From contig NC_009441.1 of assembly GCF_000016645.1 (NCBI RefSeq), positions 4,092,001-4,156,000 of the forward strand: a stretch of 64,000 nucleotides of DNA. Direction: 5' to 3'. A program made the position numbers and the translations under genes. This document shows, in pieces, positions 1 to 8,707 of this stretch; within the stretch, counting starts at the first letter, position 1; every line of letters begins with the position of its first letter. The DNA comes from Flavobacterium johnsoniae UW101. GTDB lineage: Bacteria > Bacteroidota > Bacteroidia > Flavobacteriales > Flavobacteriaceae. Under the pieces are notes generated by a model. It was not told the DNA's origin, searched no databases, and saw only the letters and a list, made by a program, of their open reading frames with translations.

Positions 1-709
1 TTACAACTAAATAATTACAAGAAAGATAAAATAAAATCAAACAGAAATTATTAGCTAATAATAAGCCATTATAATAGTAAACTTCTTTGAGATTATTAAT
101 TTTTCTTTTAGTAAAAAAATAAAACACACCCGAAGTCAGCATTGCGACAAAAGGCAAAATTGTTTTTCCAATATTTCCAATTTCAAACATTCCGAAAAAC
201 AAAACGGCAGAACAAGCAAAACAGAACACAAGCATAGATAATAAATGCAGGTATCTTTTGTAAGTTAAAAAAGAAGCAATTGCTACAAAAATAGCAGGAG
301 TTAGAACTGTTTCAAAATCTTCTGTAATTACAAAAACACCTCCTCCTATACTCAAAAGTGTTCCCAAAATAAAAGCATCGTCTAAGCCGTGTCTATAAAA
401 TTTTTGATTCGTTATAAGTTCTGCGCCGGCAATACCAACACCTGCAAAAAGAAAGCAGCAAATTTTAAAAAAAAATTCTTCACCAGACAATCCAATTACA
501 GTTACTAAACTACAAATCGATGAATATAAAAATGATCCCAGCACAAAAAATCCTAAACGAACTAAAATGTTGTTTTGAATTTTAAAAGAAGGTAATTGAT
601 TTCTAATAATTTTCTTTTGATCTTTACTTATAAACCCTCCATTTTCAAGAGAATCAGCCTCTTCTGTCAAAAATAAATTATTCAGTAAATTTTTATCGTA
701 TTTTATCAT
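1..709 (-). CDS. Membrane protein of unknown function, 3' part cut by window edge
   Basis: An open frame starts at ATG 707-709 and runs off the left edge without a stop (236 codons visible). The first 35 residues or so are polar and charged; the rest is a series of hydrophobic stretches that look like six or more membrane spans. Its ATG overlaps the TGA of the upstream DUF2157-like gene (ATGA), so the two are probably translationally coupled. Small cytoplasmic-membrane proteins commonly follow DUF2157 genes, but I do not recognise a family with certainty and propose no function. C-terminus not seen. Confidence 0.7.
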   Translation of the reverse strand, partial: MIKYDKNLLNNLFLTEEADSLENGGFISKDQKKIIRNQLPSFKIQNNILVRLGFFVLGSFLYSSICSLVTVIGLSGEEFFFKICCFLFAGVGIAGAELITNQKFYRHGLDDAFILGTLLSIGGGVFVITEDFETVLTPAIFVAIASFLTYKRYLHLLSMLVFCFACSAVLFFGMFEIGNIGKTILPFVAMLTSGVFYFFTKRKINNLKEVYYYNGLLLANNFCLILFYLSCNYLVV

Positions 710-1707
710 TTTACTATTTCTTTATTGAATTTTTTAATCAACATTATAAACAATACTATTGAACCAATGAAATACATAGGTAATAACATGAAAAATAAAA
801 CCCATATGTCAGGAATATTATCAGCATGCTGCAAAATTTTATACAATAAAATATTAATACCAATATAAGCGTATAGAATCATGAAAACATAAAGCGAAAT
901 TGCTTTTAGCTCATGACTTACTTTATAAAAATAAAAAGATGATCCGGCTAAAATTAAAGAGAAAAGCAGCCAGGTTATTTCCTCACGAAGCATATTACTT
1001 ATCGAAACAACACTTATAATATGTAAAGCAAACGTTAGATAAATTAACGCAAAATGTGTTTTTAATTTAATTTTAAAACTATAAACTGTCCATAATATTA
1101 ATAAAATACCAAGAATTATCGCTGAATAACTTAAACTTTCATTGGCATAAAAATCATTATTACCATTAAAAATATCCTGCGGTGTTACCGAAAAACCAAC
1201 ATAAGCAGCCAAACCTGTAACTGCAATTGTCAAAACACTTTTGTTATCAAAATAATAAGCACAAACAAAGCTGACAATTGTAGGAACCAAAGTTGCCAAA
1301 CCATAATGCGTTCCAAATGCTTTATATTGAACCTGAAGGTATCCTATAAAAATACAGGTTAAAACATTTGCTGTTAAAACTAAATATTCAAGAAACGGAC
1401 TTTCTGATGTAGTTTCATCTTTTTGAAAACCTTTTGAATTTTTAAAACAATAATAAAAACACCCACACGTAACAGCAAACAAAATAGACAATAACGCTAT
1501 GTGACCAATGCTGTCGATATTATCGTATATAAGAATTCCTATTCCGGAAGTAAACATTAAAACTGAAATAGAAAGCAGCAGTTTTAGTTCTACATTAAGA
1601 GAAAAAATATTCAGACTTCGATACTCTTTTATTTCCTGAAACTGACTTTCAGTAATTAGATTTTTCTCATAGAGTTCCTGAGATGCCTGATCTTCAAATT
1701 GTGTCAT
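706..1707 (-). CDS. DUF2157-like multi-pass membrane protein
   Basis: About 333 residues. A charged N-terminal domain of some 45 residues, with the LITESQFQEI-type start typical of DUF2157 proteins, is followed by about ten hydrophobic segments, so it should be an inner-membrane protein. I chose ATG 1705-1707, which has an A-rich TTAAAA stretch just upstream; a longer reading would need TTG at 1726-1728. The TGA overlaps the next gene by 4 nt. It is separated from argH by a terminator and so is a separate unit. Function unknown; family call by general pattern only. Confidence 0.65.
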   Translation of the reverse strand: MTQFEDQASQELYEKNLITESQFQEIKEYRSLNIFSLNVELKLLLSISVLMFTSGIGILIYDNIDSIGHIALLSILFAVTCGCFYYCFKNSKGFQKDETTSESPFLEYLVLTANVLTCIFIGYLQVQYKAFGTHYGLATLVPTIVSFVCAYYFDNKSVLTIAVTGLAAYVGFSVTPQDIFNGNNDFYANESLSYSAIILGILLILWTVYSFKIKLKTHFALIYLTFALHIISVVSISNMLREEITWLLFSLILAGSSFYFYKVSHELKAISLYVFMILYAYIGINILLYKILQHADNIPDIWVLFFMLLPMYFIGSIVLFIMLIKKFNKEIVK

Positions 1708-1793
1708 ATTTTTAATATAAGTAATCAATTTTCAAATTTAACCAATTTAAGCCGAATTTTCTTAGTTCAAAAAAGATATTTGAAGAAATAAAA

Positions 1794-1824
1794 AAACCGA
1801 TTTGTATTGGTAACAAACCGGCTT
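1794..1824 (-). terminator. Terminator of the arginine/proline operon
   Basis: Arms 1797-1805 and 1813-1821 pair over 9 bp with one G-U on the minus strand and are followed by a run of seven T. It lies 25 nt past the argH stop. Confidence 0.8.
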
Positions 1825-1845
1825 CATTATTTAAATAATACAGCT

Positions 1846-3126
1846 TTAAAAAGCTGCTTTCATTTTATCTTTTATTGCGTCAAGACATAAATTATTTATA
1901 CTGCCTTCGTGTGTGTGTTTTGTTGCTTTTGGAGATTTGTACGTTCCTGCTTCCAATTGTTCAGCAACTGCTTTGTAAGCATCTCTAAACGGCATTCCTT
2001 CTACAACCATTTCATTTAAAGTATCAACTGTAAACAAGTAGTCATATTTCTTATCCTCTAAAATATGATCTTTTACTGTAATATCTTTAATTGAGAAAAT
2101 TGCAATATCCAAGCAAGCTTTCAGGTTTTGAATTGCCGGAAACAAACCTTCCTTTAAAAGCTGTAAATCTCTATGATAACCGCTTGGAAGATTATTTGTA
2201 ATTAAAGTGATTTCGTATGGAAGTGCCTGAATCTTATTGCATTTTCCTCTGATTAATTCGAAAACGTCCGGATTCTTTTTATGAGGCATAATGCTTGAAC
2301 CTGTTGTAAGATGCGCCGGAAGACCTATAAAATCAAAGTTCTGGCTCATATATAAACAAACGTCCATTGCAAATTTTGACAACGTTCCTGCAACGCTTGT
2401 CATAGCAAAAGCAACCGTTTTTTCTGCTTTCCCTCGACTCATTTGTGCGGCAACAGCATTGTATTTTAAAGTCTCAAAGCCTAGTTCTTTCGTTGTAAAG
2501 GTTCTGTTGATTGGAAACGAACTTCCATAACCTGCAGCCGAGCCTAACGGATTCTGGTCTACAATTTTTGAAGCAGCGTTCAACATTGTAACATCATCAA
2601 TCAAGCTTTCTGCATAAGCAGAAAACCACATTCCAAAAGACGATGGCATTGCAATTTGCAAATGTGTATATCCTGGCAATAAAACATTTTGATGTTTTTC
2701 TGCCGATTCCATCAACAAATCAAACAAAGTTTTTACCTGTTCTTTTATTACTTTTAATTCATCTTTTAAATACAAATGAACATCAACTAAAACCTGATCG
2801 TTACGAGAACGTGCGGTGTGGATTTTCTTTCCGGCATCGCCTAGTTTTACGGTTAGAAGATATTCTATTTTAGAATGTACATCTTCAAAACTGTCTTCGA
2901 TTTCGAAATTTCCAACTACAATATCTGCGATAATTTCGTTTAATGCATCAACTAAAGAAGTTGTTTCTTCTTCAGTTAACAAACCTATCTGACCCAGCAT
3001 TTTGGCGTGTGCGATTGAACCTAAAGCATCGTATTTTGCGAGAACCAAATCCAATTCACGATCGTTTCCTACTGTAAATTGCTCGATTTGTTTATCTGTT
3101 GGTATTCCTTTTTCCCAAAGTTTCAT
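1846..3126 (-). CDS. argH: Argininosuccinate lyase
   Basis: 426 residues, slightly shorter than the usual 450-470. It cleaves argininosuccinate to arginine and fumarate, the last step of arginine synthesis, as a cytoplasmic homotetramer. The fumarase/aspartase-superfamily signature GSSIMPHKKNPD is at residues 276-287, with the catalytic Ser in the GSS and the Lys/Asn pair after it; His155 lies in GYTHLQ. HTARSRNDQ at about 103-111 is the conserved N-terminal substrate loop. It is the last gene of the arginine operon, 51 bp after argE, with a terminator directly downstream. Very secure. Confidence 0.97.
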   Translation of the reverse strand: MKLWEKGIPTDKQIEQFTVGNDRELDLVLAKYDALGSIAHAKMLGQIGLLTEEETTSLVDALNEIIADIVVGNFEIEDSFEDVHSKIEYLLTVKLGDAGKKIHTARSRNDQVLVDVHLYLKDELKVIKEQVKTLFDLLMESAEKHQNVLLPGYTHLQIAMPSSFGMWFSAYAESLIDDVTMLNAASKIVDQNPLGSAAGYGSSFPINRTFTTKELGFETLKYNAVAAQMSRGKAEKTVAFAMTSVAGTLSKFAMDVCLYMSQNFDFIGLPAHLTTGSSIMPHKKNPDVFELIRGKCNKIQALPYEITLITNNLPSGYHRDLQLLKEGLFPAIQNLKACLDIAIFSIKDITVKDHILEDKKYDYLFTVDTLNEMVVEGMPFRDAYKAVAEQLEAGTYKSPKATKHTHEGSINNLCLDAIKDKMKAAF

Positions 3127-3142
3127 AGGTACTATTTTTTAG

Positions 3143-3175
3143 AAACCCGACAGGTTTTAAAAACCTGTCGGGTTT
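3143..3175. repeat. Perfect inverted repeat between argE and argH
   Basis: Arms 3143-3158 and 3160-3175 are perfect 16-bp complements around a single base (AAACCCGACAGGTTTT type). A near relative with the same AAACC/GGGTTTT words lies at 8660-8696. It may act as an mRNA hairpin between cistrons; there is no strong T-run specific to one strand. Confidence 0.85.
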
Positions 3176-3177
3176 AA

Positions 3178-4248
3178 TTATAATTTAAAGAAATCAGTTA
3201 GTATTTTAATATACAAGTCGACTCCTTCTACAATTTCATTTACAAAAATAAATTCGTCAGCTGAATGCGAACGCAATGTTTCTCCTGGTCCTAATTTTAA
3301 AGACTGACAGCTTAAAACGGATTGGTCAGAAAGTGTTGGCGAACCATACGTTGTTCTTCCTAATGCGATTCCAGCCTGAACCAAACCGTGCTCAATTGGA
3401 ATAGACGATGCATTTAAATGCATTGATCTTGGCGTTACTTCGGCATTTACATTTGCTTTTACTACTTCTAGAATTTCAGCATTGGTATATCGGTCTGTTA
3501 CACGAATATCCACTACCAAATCACATTCTGACGGTACAACATTATGCTGTTTTCCTGCATTAATTTGCGTTACGGTCATTTTTACAGGACCTAAAACATC
3601 TGAGATTTTGTCGAATTTATAGTTTTTAAACCATTCCATTACCGGAATTGATTTATATAATGCATTATCGTCGTTTTGATGCGCAGCGTGGCTCGCAGTT
3701 CCTTTTACTTTTACATCCAAAACTAAAAGACCTTTTTCTGCAACTGCTAATTGCATTAACGTTGGTTCTCCTACAATCGCGCAATCTAATTCTGGTAAGC
3801 TTTTTAAAACGCTGTTTAAACCGTTTTTTCCACTGCTTTCTTCTTCGGCAGAAGCCACAATTACAATATTATGGGATAGGTTTTGATTTTCGTAAAAATG
3901 TACAAATGTTGCTAATAACGAAACCAGGCATCCGCCTGCATCATTACTTCCTAATCCGAATAATTTTCCGTCTTTTTCGATTGCTTTAAACGGATCGTTG
4001 GTGTATGCCTGATTTGGTCGTACAGTATCGTGATGTGAGTTTAATAAAAGTGTTGGTTTGTTTTCGTCGAAATATTTGTTGAAAGCCCACACATTGTTGT
4101 TTTCTCTCTTGAATGGAATTTCATTTTGATTGAACCAATTTTCGATTAAAAGAGCCGTCTGATCTTCTTCACTTGAAAACGAAGGGGTTTCGATTAAGCT
4201 TCTTAATAAACTAATTGCTTCCTGAGTAAGCGTATCTATGTTTTTCAT
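3178..4248 (-). CDS. argE: M20 family N-acyl-ornithine deacylase (ArgE-like)
   Basis: 356 residues from ATG 4246-4248; a longer reading to 4287 starts at TTG inside a repeat and is unlikely. Zinc-dependent M20 peptidase fold: SHHDTV carries the first metal His and the following Asp, SNDAGG the bridging Asp, and EEE the general-base Glu region. In this operon it should release ornithine from N-acetyl- or N-succinylornithine, or citrulline from N-acylcitrulline, since the transcarbamylase here is of the N-acylornithine type. Closest in size to Bacteroidota ArgE/DapE-like deacylases. The acyl group is not decided by the sequence. Confidence 0.88.
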   Translation of the reverse strand: MKNIDTLTQEAISLLRSLIETPSFSSEEDQTALLIENWFNQNEIPFKRENNNVWAFNKYFDENKPTLLLNSHHDTVRPNQAYTNDPFKAIEKDGKLFGLGSNDAGGCLVSLLATFVHFYENQNLSHNIVIVASAEEESSGKNGLNSVLKSLPELDCAIVGEPTLMQLAVAEKGLLVLDVKVKGTASHAAHQNDDNALYKSIPVMEWFKNYKFDKISDVLGPVKMTVTQINAGKQHNVVPSECDLVVDIRVTDRYTNAEILEVVKANVNAEVTPRSMHLNASSIPIEHGLVQAGIALGRTTYGSPTLSDQSVLSCQSLKLGPGETLRSHSADEFIFVNEIVEGVDLYIKILTDFFKL

Positions 4249-4250
4249 TT

Positions 4251-4490
4251 TAATAAGGTTCAAAGGCTCAAAGGGGCAAAGCAACAAAGTTTTTGAGCTT
4301 TCCTTTGACCATTTTTACTTGCGCAAATTTATTTAAAATACCTCGTGCGCTCTATTTTTTTGCCACTAATTACACGGATTTTCAAACATTATTTTTTTAT
4401 CACAGATTTAAAATCAAAATAAACTTTTTGATGTGCGTCTAAAATTATTTTCTCTTTTAACAGACAAAATTAGTGTCAATTTGTGGCAAC
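4251..4490. repeat. Word-repeat and imperfect palindrome in the argB-argE gap
   Basis: 4251-4280 has iterated AAGG(T/C)TCAAAG-type words. From 4359 the words TTGCCAC, AATT, CAC reappear as complements near 4470-4489 (GTG, AATT, GTGGCAA), making a long imperfect hairpin. No gene was found in this 246-bp gap. Confidence 0.6.
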
Positions 4491-4494
4491 ATTT

Positions 4495-5268
4495 TTATAA
4501 TGTAATCGTCGTATGCAGAACATCTGGATTTTGAAGCATTTTGTGATGCCCAATTTTGATTTTCTGTACGCCTCTTGATAAACTATTGAAACAGTTATCC
4601 AGTTTTGGAATCATTCCGGAATGGATTACTTTTTCTTCTTTCAGCTTATTGTATAATGCTTCGTTGATTTCAGTAATTACAGATGAATCGTCTTCTGAAT
4701 CCAGCAAAACACCTTGTTTTTCAAAACAATACGTCAACGTAACATCAAAAACTTCCGATAATGCAATTGATAATTCGCTTGCAATGGTATCAGCATTGGT
4801 GTTTAACAATTGTCCGTTTTTATCGTGTGTAATCGCACAGAAAACAGGAACAACACCAGCTTCTAATAAAGTCGCCAACAACTTCGTGTTCACTTGCTTT
4901 ACATCGCCTACAAAACCATAATCGATTGTTGGGTGATTCCTTTTTGTTGATTGAATTAAATTTCCGTCAGCACCAGAAAAACCAATTGCATTATTGTCTT
5001 TTGCCTGCAATTGTGCCACAATATGTTTGTTGATTTGCCCTGCGTAAATCATGACCACAACATCAAGCATTGGAGCATCTGTAATTCGGCGTCCGTCAAT
5101 CATCTGCGGAACCAAACCAATACTCTGCGCCATTTCTGTAGCCGATTTTCCACCTCCGTGAATTAAAACTTTATAGCCTTCAATTTTAGAAAAATCAGTT
5201 AAGAATTGCTCTAATTCTGCTGGATTATCAATGATGTTTCCACCTATTTTTATTACTGATACATTCAT
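4495..5268 (-). CDS. argB: Acetylglutamate kinase family protein
   Basis: 257 residues, the normal size for a short ArgB without a PII-responsive N-terminal extension. Amino-acid-kinase fold: KIGGN at the start for phosphate binding, HGGGKSATE around 38-46 as the glycine-rich substrate loop, GRRITD for the acylglutamate carboxylates, and NTNADT near the nucleotide. It phosphorylates N-acylglutamate in the cytoplasm. In Bacteroides the equivalent enzyme works on N-succinylglutamate, and the same may hold here given the neighbouring transcarbamylase. Lies between argF' and argE. Confidence 0.93.
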   Translation of the reverse strand: MNVSVIKIGGNIIDNPAELEQFLTDFSKIEGYKVLIHGGGKSATEMAQSIGLVPQMIDGRRITDAPMLDVVVMIYAGQINKHIVAQLQAKDNNAIGFSGADGNLIQSTKRNHPTIDYGFVGDVKQVNTKLLATLLEAGVVPVFCAITHDKNGQLLNTNADTIASELSIALSEVFDVTLTYCFEKQGVLLDSEDDSSVITEINEALYNKLKEEKVIHSGMIPKLDNCFNSLSRGVQKIKIGHHKMLQNPDVLHTTITL

Positions 5269-5274
5269 TATCTT

Positions 5275-5375
5275 TAAGGTTCAGAGGTACAGAGGTACAG
5301 AGGTACAAAGGTACAAAGGTTTTTCTCAAGATCTTAAACCTCTGCAACTTTGCAACTTTGAACCTTTGCACCTTA
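5275..5375. repeat. Iterated-word palindrome in the argF'-argB gap
   Basis: The left half (5276-5320) iterates AGAGGTAC / AAAGGTAC about five times; the right half (5339-5375) iterates the approximate complement (TTTGCAACTTTG, ACCTTTGCACCTT). Together they could fold as a long imperfect hairpin. The region fills the whole gap. Confidence 0.8.
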
Positions 5376-5377
5376 AA

Positions 5378-6325
5378 TTAAATTTTCTTAAGAATCTTTT
5401 GTAAAACTAATTGTGCTGAATACGTTCTGTTATTCGCTTGTTCGATTACGATTGAGTTTTCTCCATCTAAAACTTCGTCGCTTACAATTACGTTACGACG
5501 AACTGGAAGACAGTGCATGAATTTTCCGTTGTTGGTTAAAGCCATTTTTTCTGCCGTAACTGTCCAGTTTGGATCACTGTTGGTTACTTTTCCGTAATCG
5601 TTGAAATTACTCCAGTTTTTTACGTAAACGAAATCGGCATTTTCAAAAGCTTTATCTTGATCGTATTCGATTTTGCAGTCTTGTGTGATTTCTGGGCTTA
5701 ATTCGTAACCTTCTGGATGTGTAATTACAAAATCCATGTCTTTTTGCATCTGCATCATTTCTACAAATGAATTCGCAACTGCCTGAGGCAAAGCTTTTGG
5801 GTGCGGCGCCCAAGAAAGAACCACTTTTGGTTTGTGTTTGGTTTTGTATTCTTCCATAGTAATGGCATCTGCCAAAGACTGCAATGGGTGACGAACCGCA
5901 CTTTCCATGTTTACGATTGGCACTGTAGCGTATTTCAAAAATCCTGAAATTACAGTTTCCTGATAATCTTTTTCTTTATCAACCAAACCAGCAAAAGCAC
6001 GAATTGCGATAATATCACAGTATTGAGAAACTACTTCTGCAGCTTCTTTAATATGTTCTGAAGCACCAGAATTCATAACCGCTCCGTCTTCAAATTCTAA
6101 AGTCCAGCCTTCATTGGTAAAGTTCATTACCATAACATTCATTCCTAAGTTTAAAGCCGCTTTTTGTGTACTCAAACGCGTTCTTAAACTCGGATTGAAG
6201 AATAACATTCCTAAGGTTTTGTTTTTACCTAGTTTTTTATTTTTAAGCGGATCTTTTTTGATTTTGATCGCGCTTTTAACCCATTTTGATAATGAGTCGA
6301 TATCTTTTATTGAGATGTAGTTCAT
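5378..6325 (-). CDS. argF': N-acylornithine carbamoyltransferase (acetyl- or succinyl-)
   Basis: 315 residues. The carbamoyl-phosphate loop is SLRTR (46-50) rather than the STRTR of ordinary ornithine transcarbamylase, and the C-terminal signature is HCLPVRRN; both mark the N-acylornithine branch, like Bacteroides fragilis SOTCase. The residue known to separate acetylornithine enzymes (Glu) from succinylornithine enzymes (Pro) is Ser89 here, in GASEH. The product would be N-acylcitrulline, so the pathway deacylates after or around carbamoylation. Fourth from last gene of the operon. Family secure; acyl group open, with the absence of Glu favouring succinyl. Confidence 0.92.
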   Translation of the reverse strand: MNYISIKDIDSLSKWVKSAIKIKKDPLKNKKLGKNKTLGMLFFNPSLRTRLSTQKAALNLGMNVMVMNFTNEGWTLEFEDGAVMNSGASEHIKEAAEVVSQYCDIIAIRAFAGLVDKEKDYQETVISGFLKYATVPIVNMESAVRHPLQSLADAITMEEYKTKHKPKVVLSWAPHPKALPQAVANSFVEMMQMQKDMDFVITHPEGYELSPEITQDCKIEYDQDKAFENADFVYVKNWSNFNDYGKVTNSDPNWTVTAEKMALTNNGKFMHCLPVRRNVIVSDEVLDGENSIVIEQANNRTYSAQLVLQKILKKI

Positions 6326-6335
6326 TGTTTTTTTG

Positions 6336-6462
6336 TTTAATCGGTTAATCGTTGATTTGTTTAATCGTTTTACTGCTTAAACAAATCTAACTTTTATCCA
6401 TTTTTGTTTTTTAATGTTCTTTTTTAATCGATTAACCGAATTAACGATTAAACAATTAAACC
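6336..6462. repeat. Iterated-word palindrome in the proB-argF' gap
   Basis: TTAATCG words are iterated at 6337-6366 and reappear as complements at 6425-6460. An inner perfect hairpin has arms 6354-6364 and 6377-6387 (GATTTGTTTAA type). No coding potential seen. Confidence 0.75.
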
Positions 6463-6465
6463 TTT

Positions 6466-7227
6466 TTACACAATCTTGGTAAAAGGAATTTCGTCCTTGA
6501 GTGCCTTTAAAATAAAATTATCATTCAGTCCATTGACAATCCAGGTTTCAATGTTGGCAGCTTTTGAAATTCCTGCTGCTTCTATTTTAGATTGCATTCC
6601 TCCTGTTCCGTGTGATGATTTTGATTCGCCGATTTCTTTTTCGAGTGATTTTAAATCATTTACCAATTTTATCGTCTCCGGATTTTCATCATGAATTGAA
6701 TTCTTTGTGTAAATTCCGTTTGTATTAGTGGCAATTATCAGAATATCAACATTTAAAAGAACTGCTGTTAAAGCCGCTAATTTATCATTATCTCCAAACC
6801 GAATCTCATCTGTGGCAACGGTATCATTTTCATTGATAATCGGAATATAATTGTTTTTAACTAATACATTAATTGTATTTACAATGTTCTTTTTAGTCTG
6901 TTCTTTTTCAAAATCAGAATAAGAAAGCAAACACTGAGAAGTATTTAATCCTAAATCCTTAAAATTTTCATTGTAAATCCGCATTAAATGAGGCTGTCCA
7001 ATTGAAGCCAAAGCCTGTTTTACAAAAACATCTTTATCCTGATTATCAAGTTTCACAAACTGCTTTGCTGCTGCAATTGCTCCTGAACTAACTATGATAA
7101 ACTCATATTCGTCATTTAAAGCAGCAATCTGTATTCCGAGGTCTTCAATCTTTCCCCGCGAAATATGATTGGTTTCTTTGGTTAAAGTATTACTTCCTAT
7201 TTTTAATAAAATCCGTTTCTTACCCAT
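6466..7227 (-). CDS. proB: Glutamate 5-kinase, kinase domain only
   Basis: 253 residues against about 367 in E. coli: the C-terminal PUA domain is absent, as is frequent in short ProB forms. The amino-acid-kinase fold is complete: KIGSNTLT at the N-terminus, VSSGAIAAA for the substrate, NENDTVAT and GDNDKLAA for glutamate and Mg, and GTGGMQSKIEAA for the nucleotide. It makes gamma-glutamyl phosphate for the neighbouring ProA, starting proline synthesis. Its place inside the arginine operon couples both glutamate-derived pathways. ATG at 7225-7227. Confidence 0.94.
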   Translation of the reverse strand: MGKKRILLKIGSNTLTKETNHISRGKIEDLGIQIAALNDEYEFIIVSSGAIAAAKQFVKLDNQDKDVFVKQALASIGQPHLMRIYNENFKDLGLNTSQCLLSYSDFEKEQTKKNIVNTINVLVKNNYIPIINENDTVATDEIRFGDNDKLAALTAVLLNVDILIIATNTNGIYTKNSIHDENPETIKLVNDLKSLEKEIGESKSSHGTGGMQSKIEAAGISKAANIETWIVNGLNDNFILKALKDEIPFTKIV

Positions 7228-7247
7228 TGTTGTTGTTTTGCTGCGAT

Positions 7248-7410
7248 TTTTTTAACCGCAAAGTGCGCAAGGTTTTTCTATATACTTTATGTTTACAAAC
7301 GCTAAGTTCGCAAAGCTATATCTTTAAATAAATATCAATTTTTTAAATTCCAAATTCCAATAATCTGAAATCAAAAATCGTTAATCATCAATCTAAAATC
7401 TGAACTCTAA
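7248..7410. repeat. Word-repeat tract in the proA-proB gap
   Basis: 7248-7316 has CCGCAAAGTGCGCAAGG followed by CGCTAAGTTCGCAAAGC words; 7343-7410 has iterated AAATTCCAA / AATCTGAAATC / AATCATCAATC words. No open frame of note. Same style as the other gaps of this operon but with different words. Confidence 0.55.
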
Positions 7411-7412
7411 AA

Positions 7413-8606
7413 TTATCTAATCTGTCCTTCTCCGTAAACGTACCATTTATTGGTCACGAGATGTTGAAGACCGATTGGACCTCGTTGATGTAATTTATCA
7501 GTACTTATTGCTAATTCTCCGCCAAGACCAAATTGTCCGCCGTCTGTAAAACGGGTTGAAGCATTTTGGTAAACTGCTGCAGCGTCTATTGATTCCATAA
7601 ACTGTTGTGCAGCTTCATTATCTCTCGTAATAATTGCTGCAGAATGTCCTCCGCAGTATTTATTAATCATATCAATAGCATGATCCTGAGAATCGATGGT
7701 TCCTATTACGATTTTATAATCCAGAAATTCTTCGTACCAAATGTCTTCGTTTTCGATCGTCTTGGTATTTTCGAAATACTCTAACGATTTATCGACAATA
7801 ACTTCTACTTTTGATTCAATTAAAGCTTCAATTAACATTGCTGCGAAACCTTCAAAATTTGGAAGCTTAGAACTTATCAAAACTTTATCTAAAGCATTGC
7901 AAGCCGAAATTTTAGCTGTTTTAGCATTTAAAATTACTTTTAAAGCTAAATCTGTGTCAGCATCTTCATGAACGTAAACAAAATTATTGCCGCGTCCGCT
8001 TACAATTACGGGACAAGTGGCGTGCGCTTTTACAAACTCAATTAGTTTTTCTCCGCCTCTTGGAACTATTAAATCGACTTTTTGAGTTGGTTTTTCTAAA
8101 AATGTCTGGGTTTCAGTTCTATTGTAATTCAGATATTCCACCCAGTCTTTTGAAACTCCATTTTCTTCTAAAGCTTTATGCCAAAGACTTACGATTTTTA
8201 AGTTTGATTTTAAAGATTCTTTTCCTCCTTTTAATAAGATCTTATTTCCGGATTTAAAGGCAATTCCTCCCGCTTCTATGGTAACATCTGGACGGGATTC
8301 ATAAATAATTAAAATCGTTCCAAAAGCAGCAGTCTTATTGACCACTTTTATTCCATTATCATGAGTAAAATGAAAACGCTCAACGCCAACAGGATCTTCC
8401 TGTGAAGCTAGTTGGTTTAATGATAAAATCATCTCGTTGACTTTTTTATCATCTACTTTTAAGCGTTCTTCCATCGCTAAATCTGAGCCGTCATAATCGG
8501 CAAGATCTTCCTGATTAGTCAAGATTATCTCATTCCGCTCCTGCTCGACCAGCTTTGCCATAGTCCGCAAAACCGCATTACGTGTTTCAATTGATAATGG
8601 TTTCAT
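7413..8606 (-). CDS. proA: Glutamate-5-semialdehyde dehydrogenase (gamma-glutamyl phosphate reductase)
   Basis: 397 residues, near the usual 415. Aldehyde-dehydrogenase superfamily; the catalytic Cys236 lies in ISACNALDK, and the nucleotide and substrate loops are in YESRPDVT (102-109) and VPRGGEKLI (181-189). It reduces gamma-glutamyl phosphate from ProB to glutamate semialdehyde with NADPH. ProA precedes proB in transcription order, the reverse of E. coli. Secure. Confidence 0.96.
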   Translation of the reverse strand: MKPLSIETRNAVLRTMAKLVEQERNEIILTNQEDLADYDGSDLAMEERLKVDDKKVNEMILSLNQLASQEDPVGVERFHFTHDNGIKVVNKTAAFGTILIIYESRPDVTIEAGGIAFKSGNKILLKGGKESLKSNLKIVSLWHKALEENGVSKDWVEYLNYNRTETQTFLEKPTQKVDLIVPRGGEKLIEFVKAHATCPVIVSGRGNNFVYVHEDADTDLALKVILNAKTAKISACNALDKVLISSKLPNFEGFAAMLIEALIESKVEVIVDKSLEYFENTKTIENEDIWYEEFLDYKIVIGTIDSQDHAIDMINKYCGGHSAAIITRDNEAAQQFMESIDAAAVYQNASTRFTDGGQFGLGGELAISTDKLHQRGPIGLQHLVTNKWYVYGEGQIR

Positions 8607-8659
8607 AATTTCAAGTGGGTTGGTTGTTTTTTGGTTGTTTCTTTTTCGGAAACTTTATT

Positions 8660-8696
8660 TTAAACCTAACGGGTTTTAAAAACCCGTCAGGTTTAA
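8660..8696. repeat. Near-perfect inverted repeat between argD and proA
   Basis: Arms 8660-8677 and 8679-8696 (18 bp, one mismatch) around one base. Shares the AAACC..GGGTTTT design of the repeat at 3143-3175. Confidence 0.85.
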
Positions 8697-8707
8697 CGTA
8701 ACGAGAA

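Noticed and set aside
2291..2873. Plus-strand open frames inside argH and similar frames opposite most other genes (for example 62156-62386, 31723-32097, 10983-11279)
   Set aside because: They are antisense shadows of strongly conserved genes, with no promoter, spacer or family match.
5276..5320. AGAGGTAC tandem tract considered as a microsatellite or operator array
   Set aside because: Its complement follows directly and other gaps have the same design with other words; a hairpin-type tract explains it better than a specific operator.
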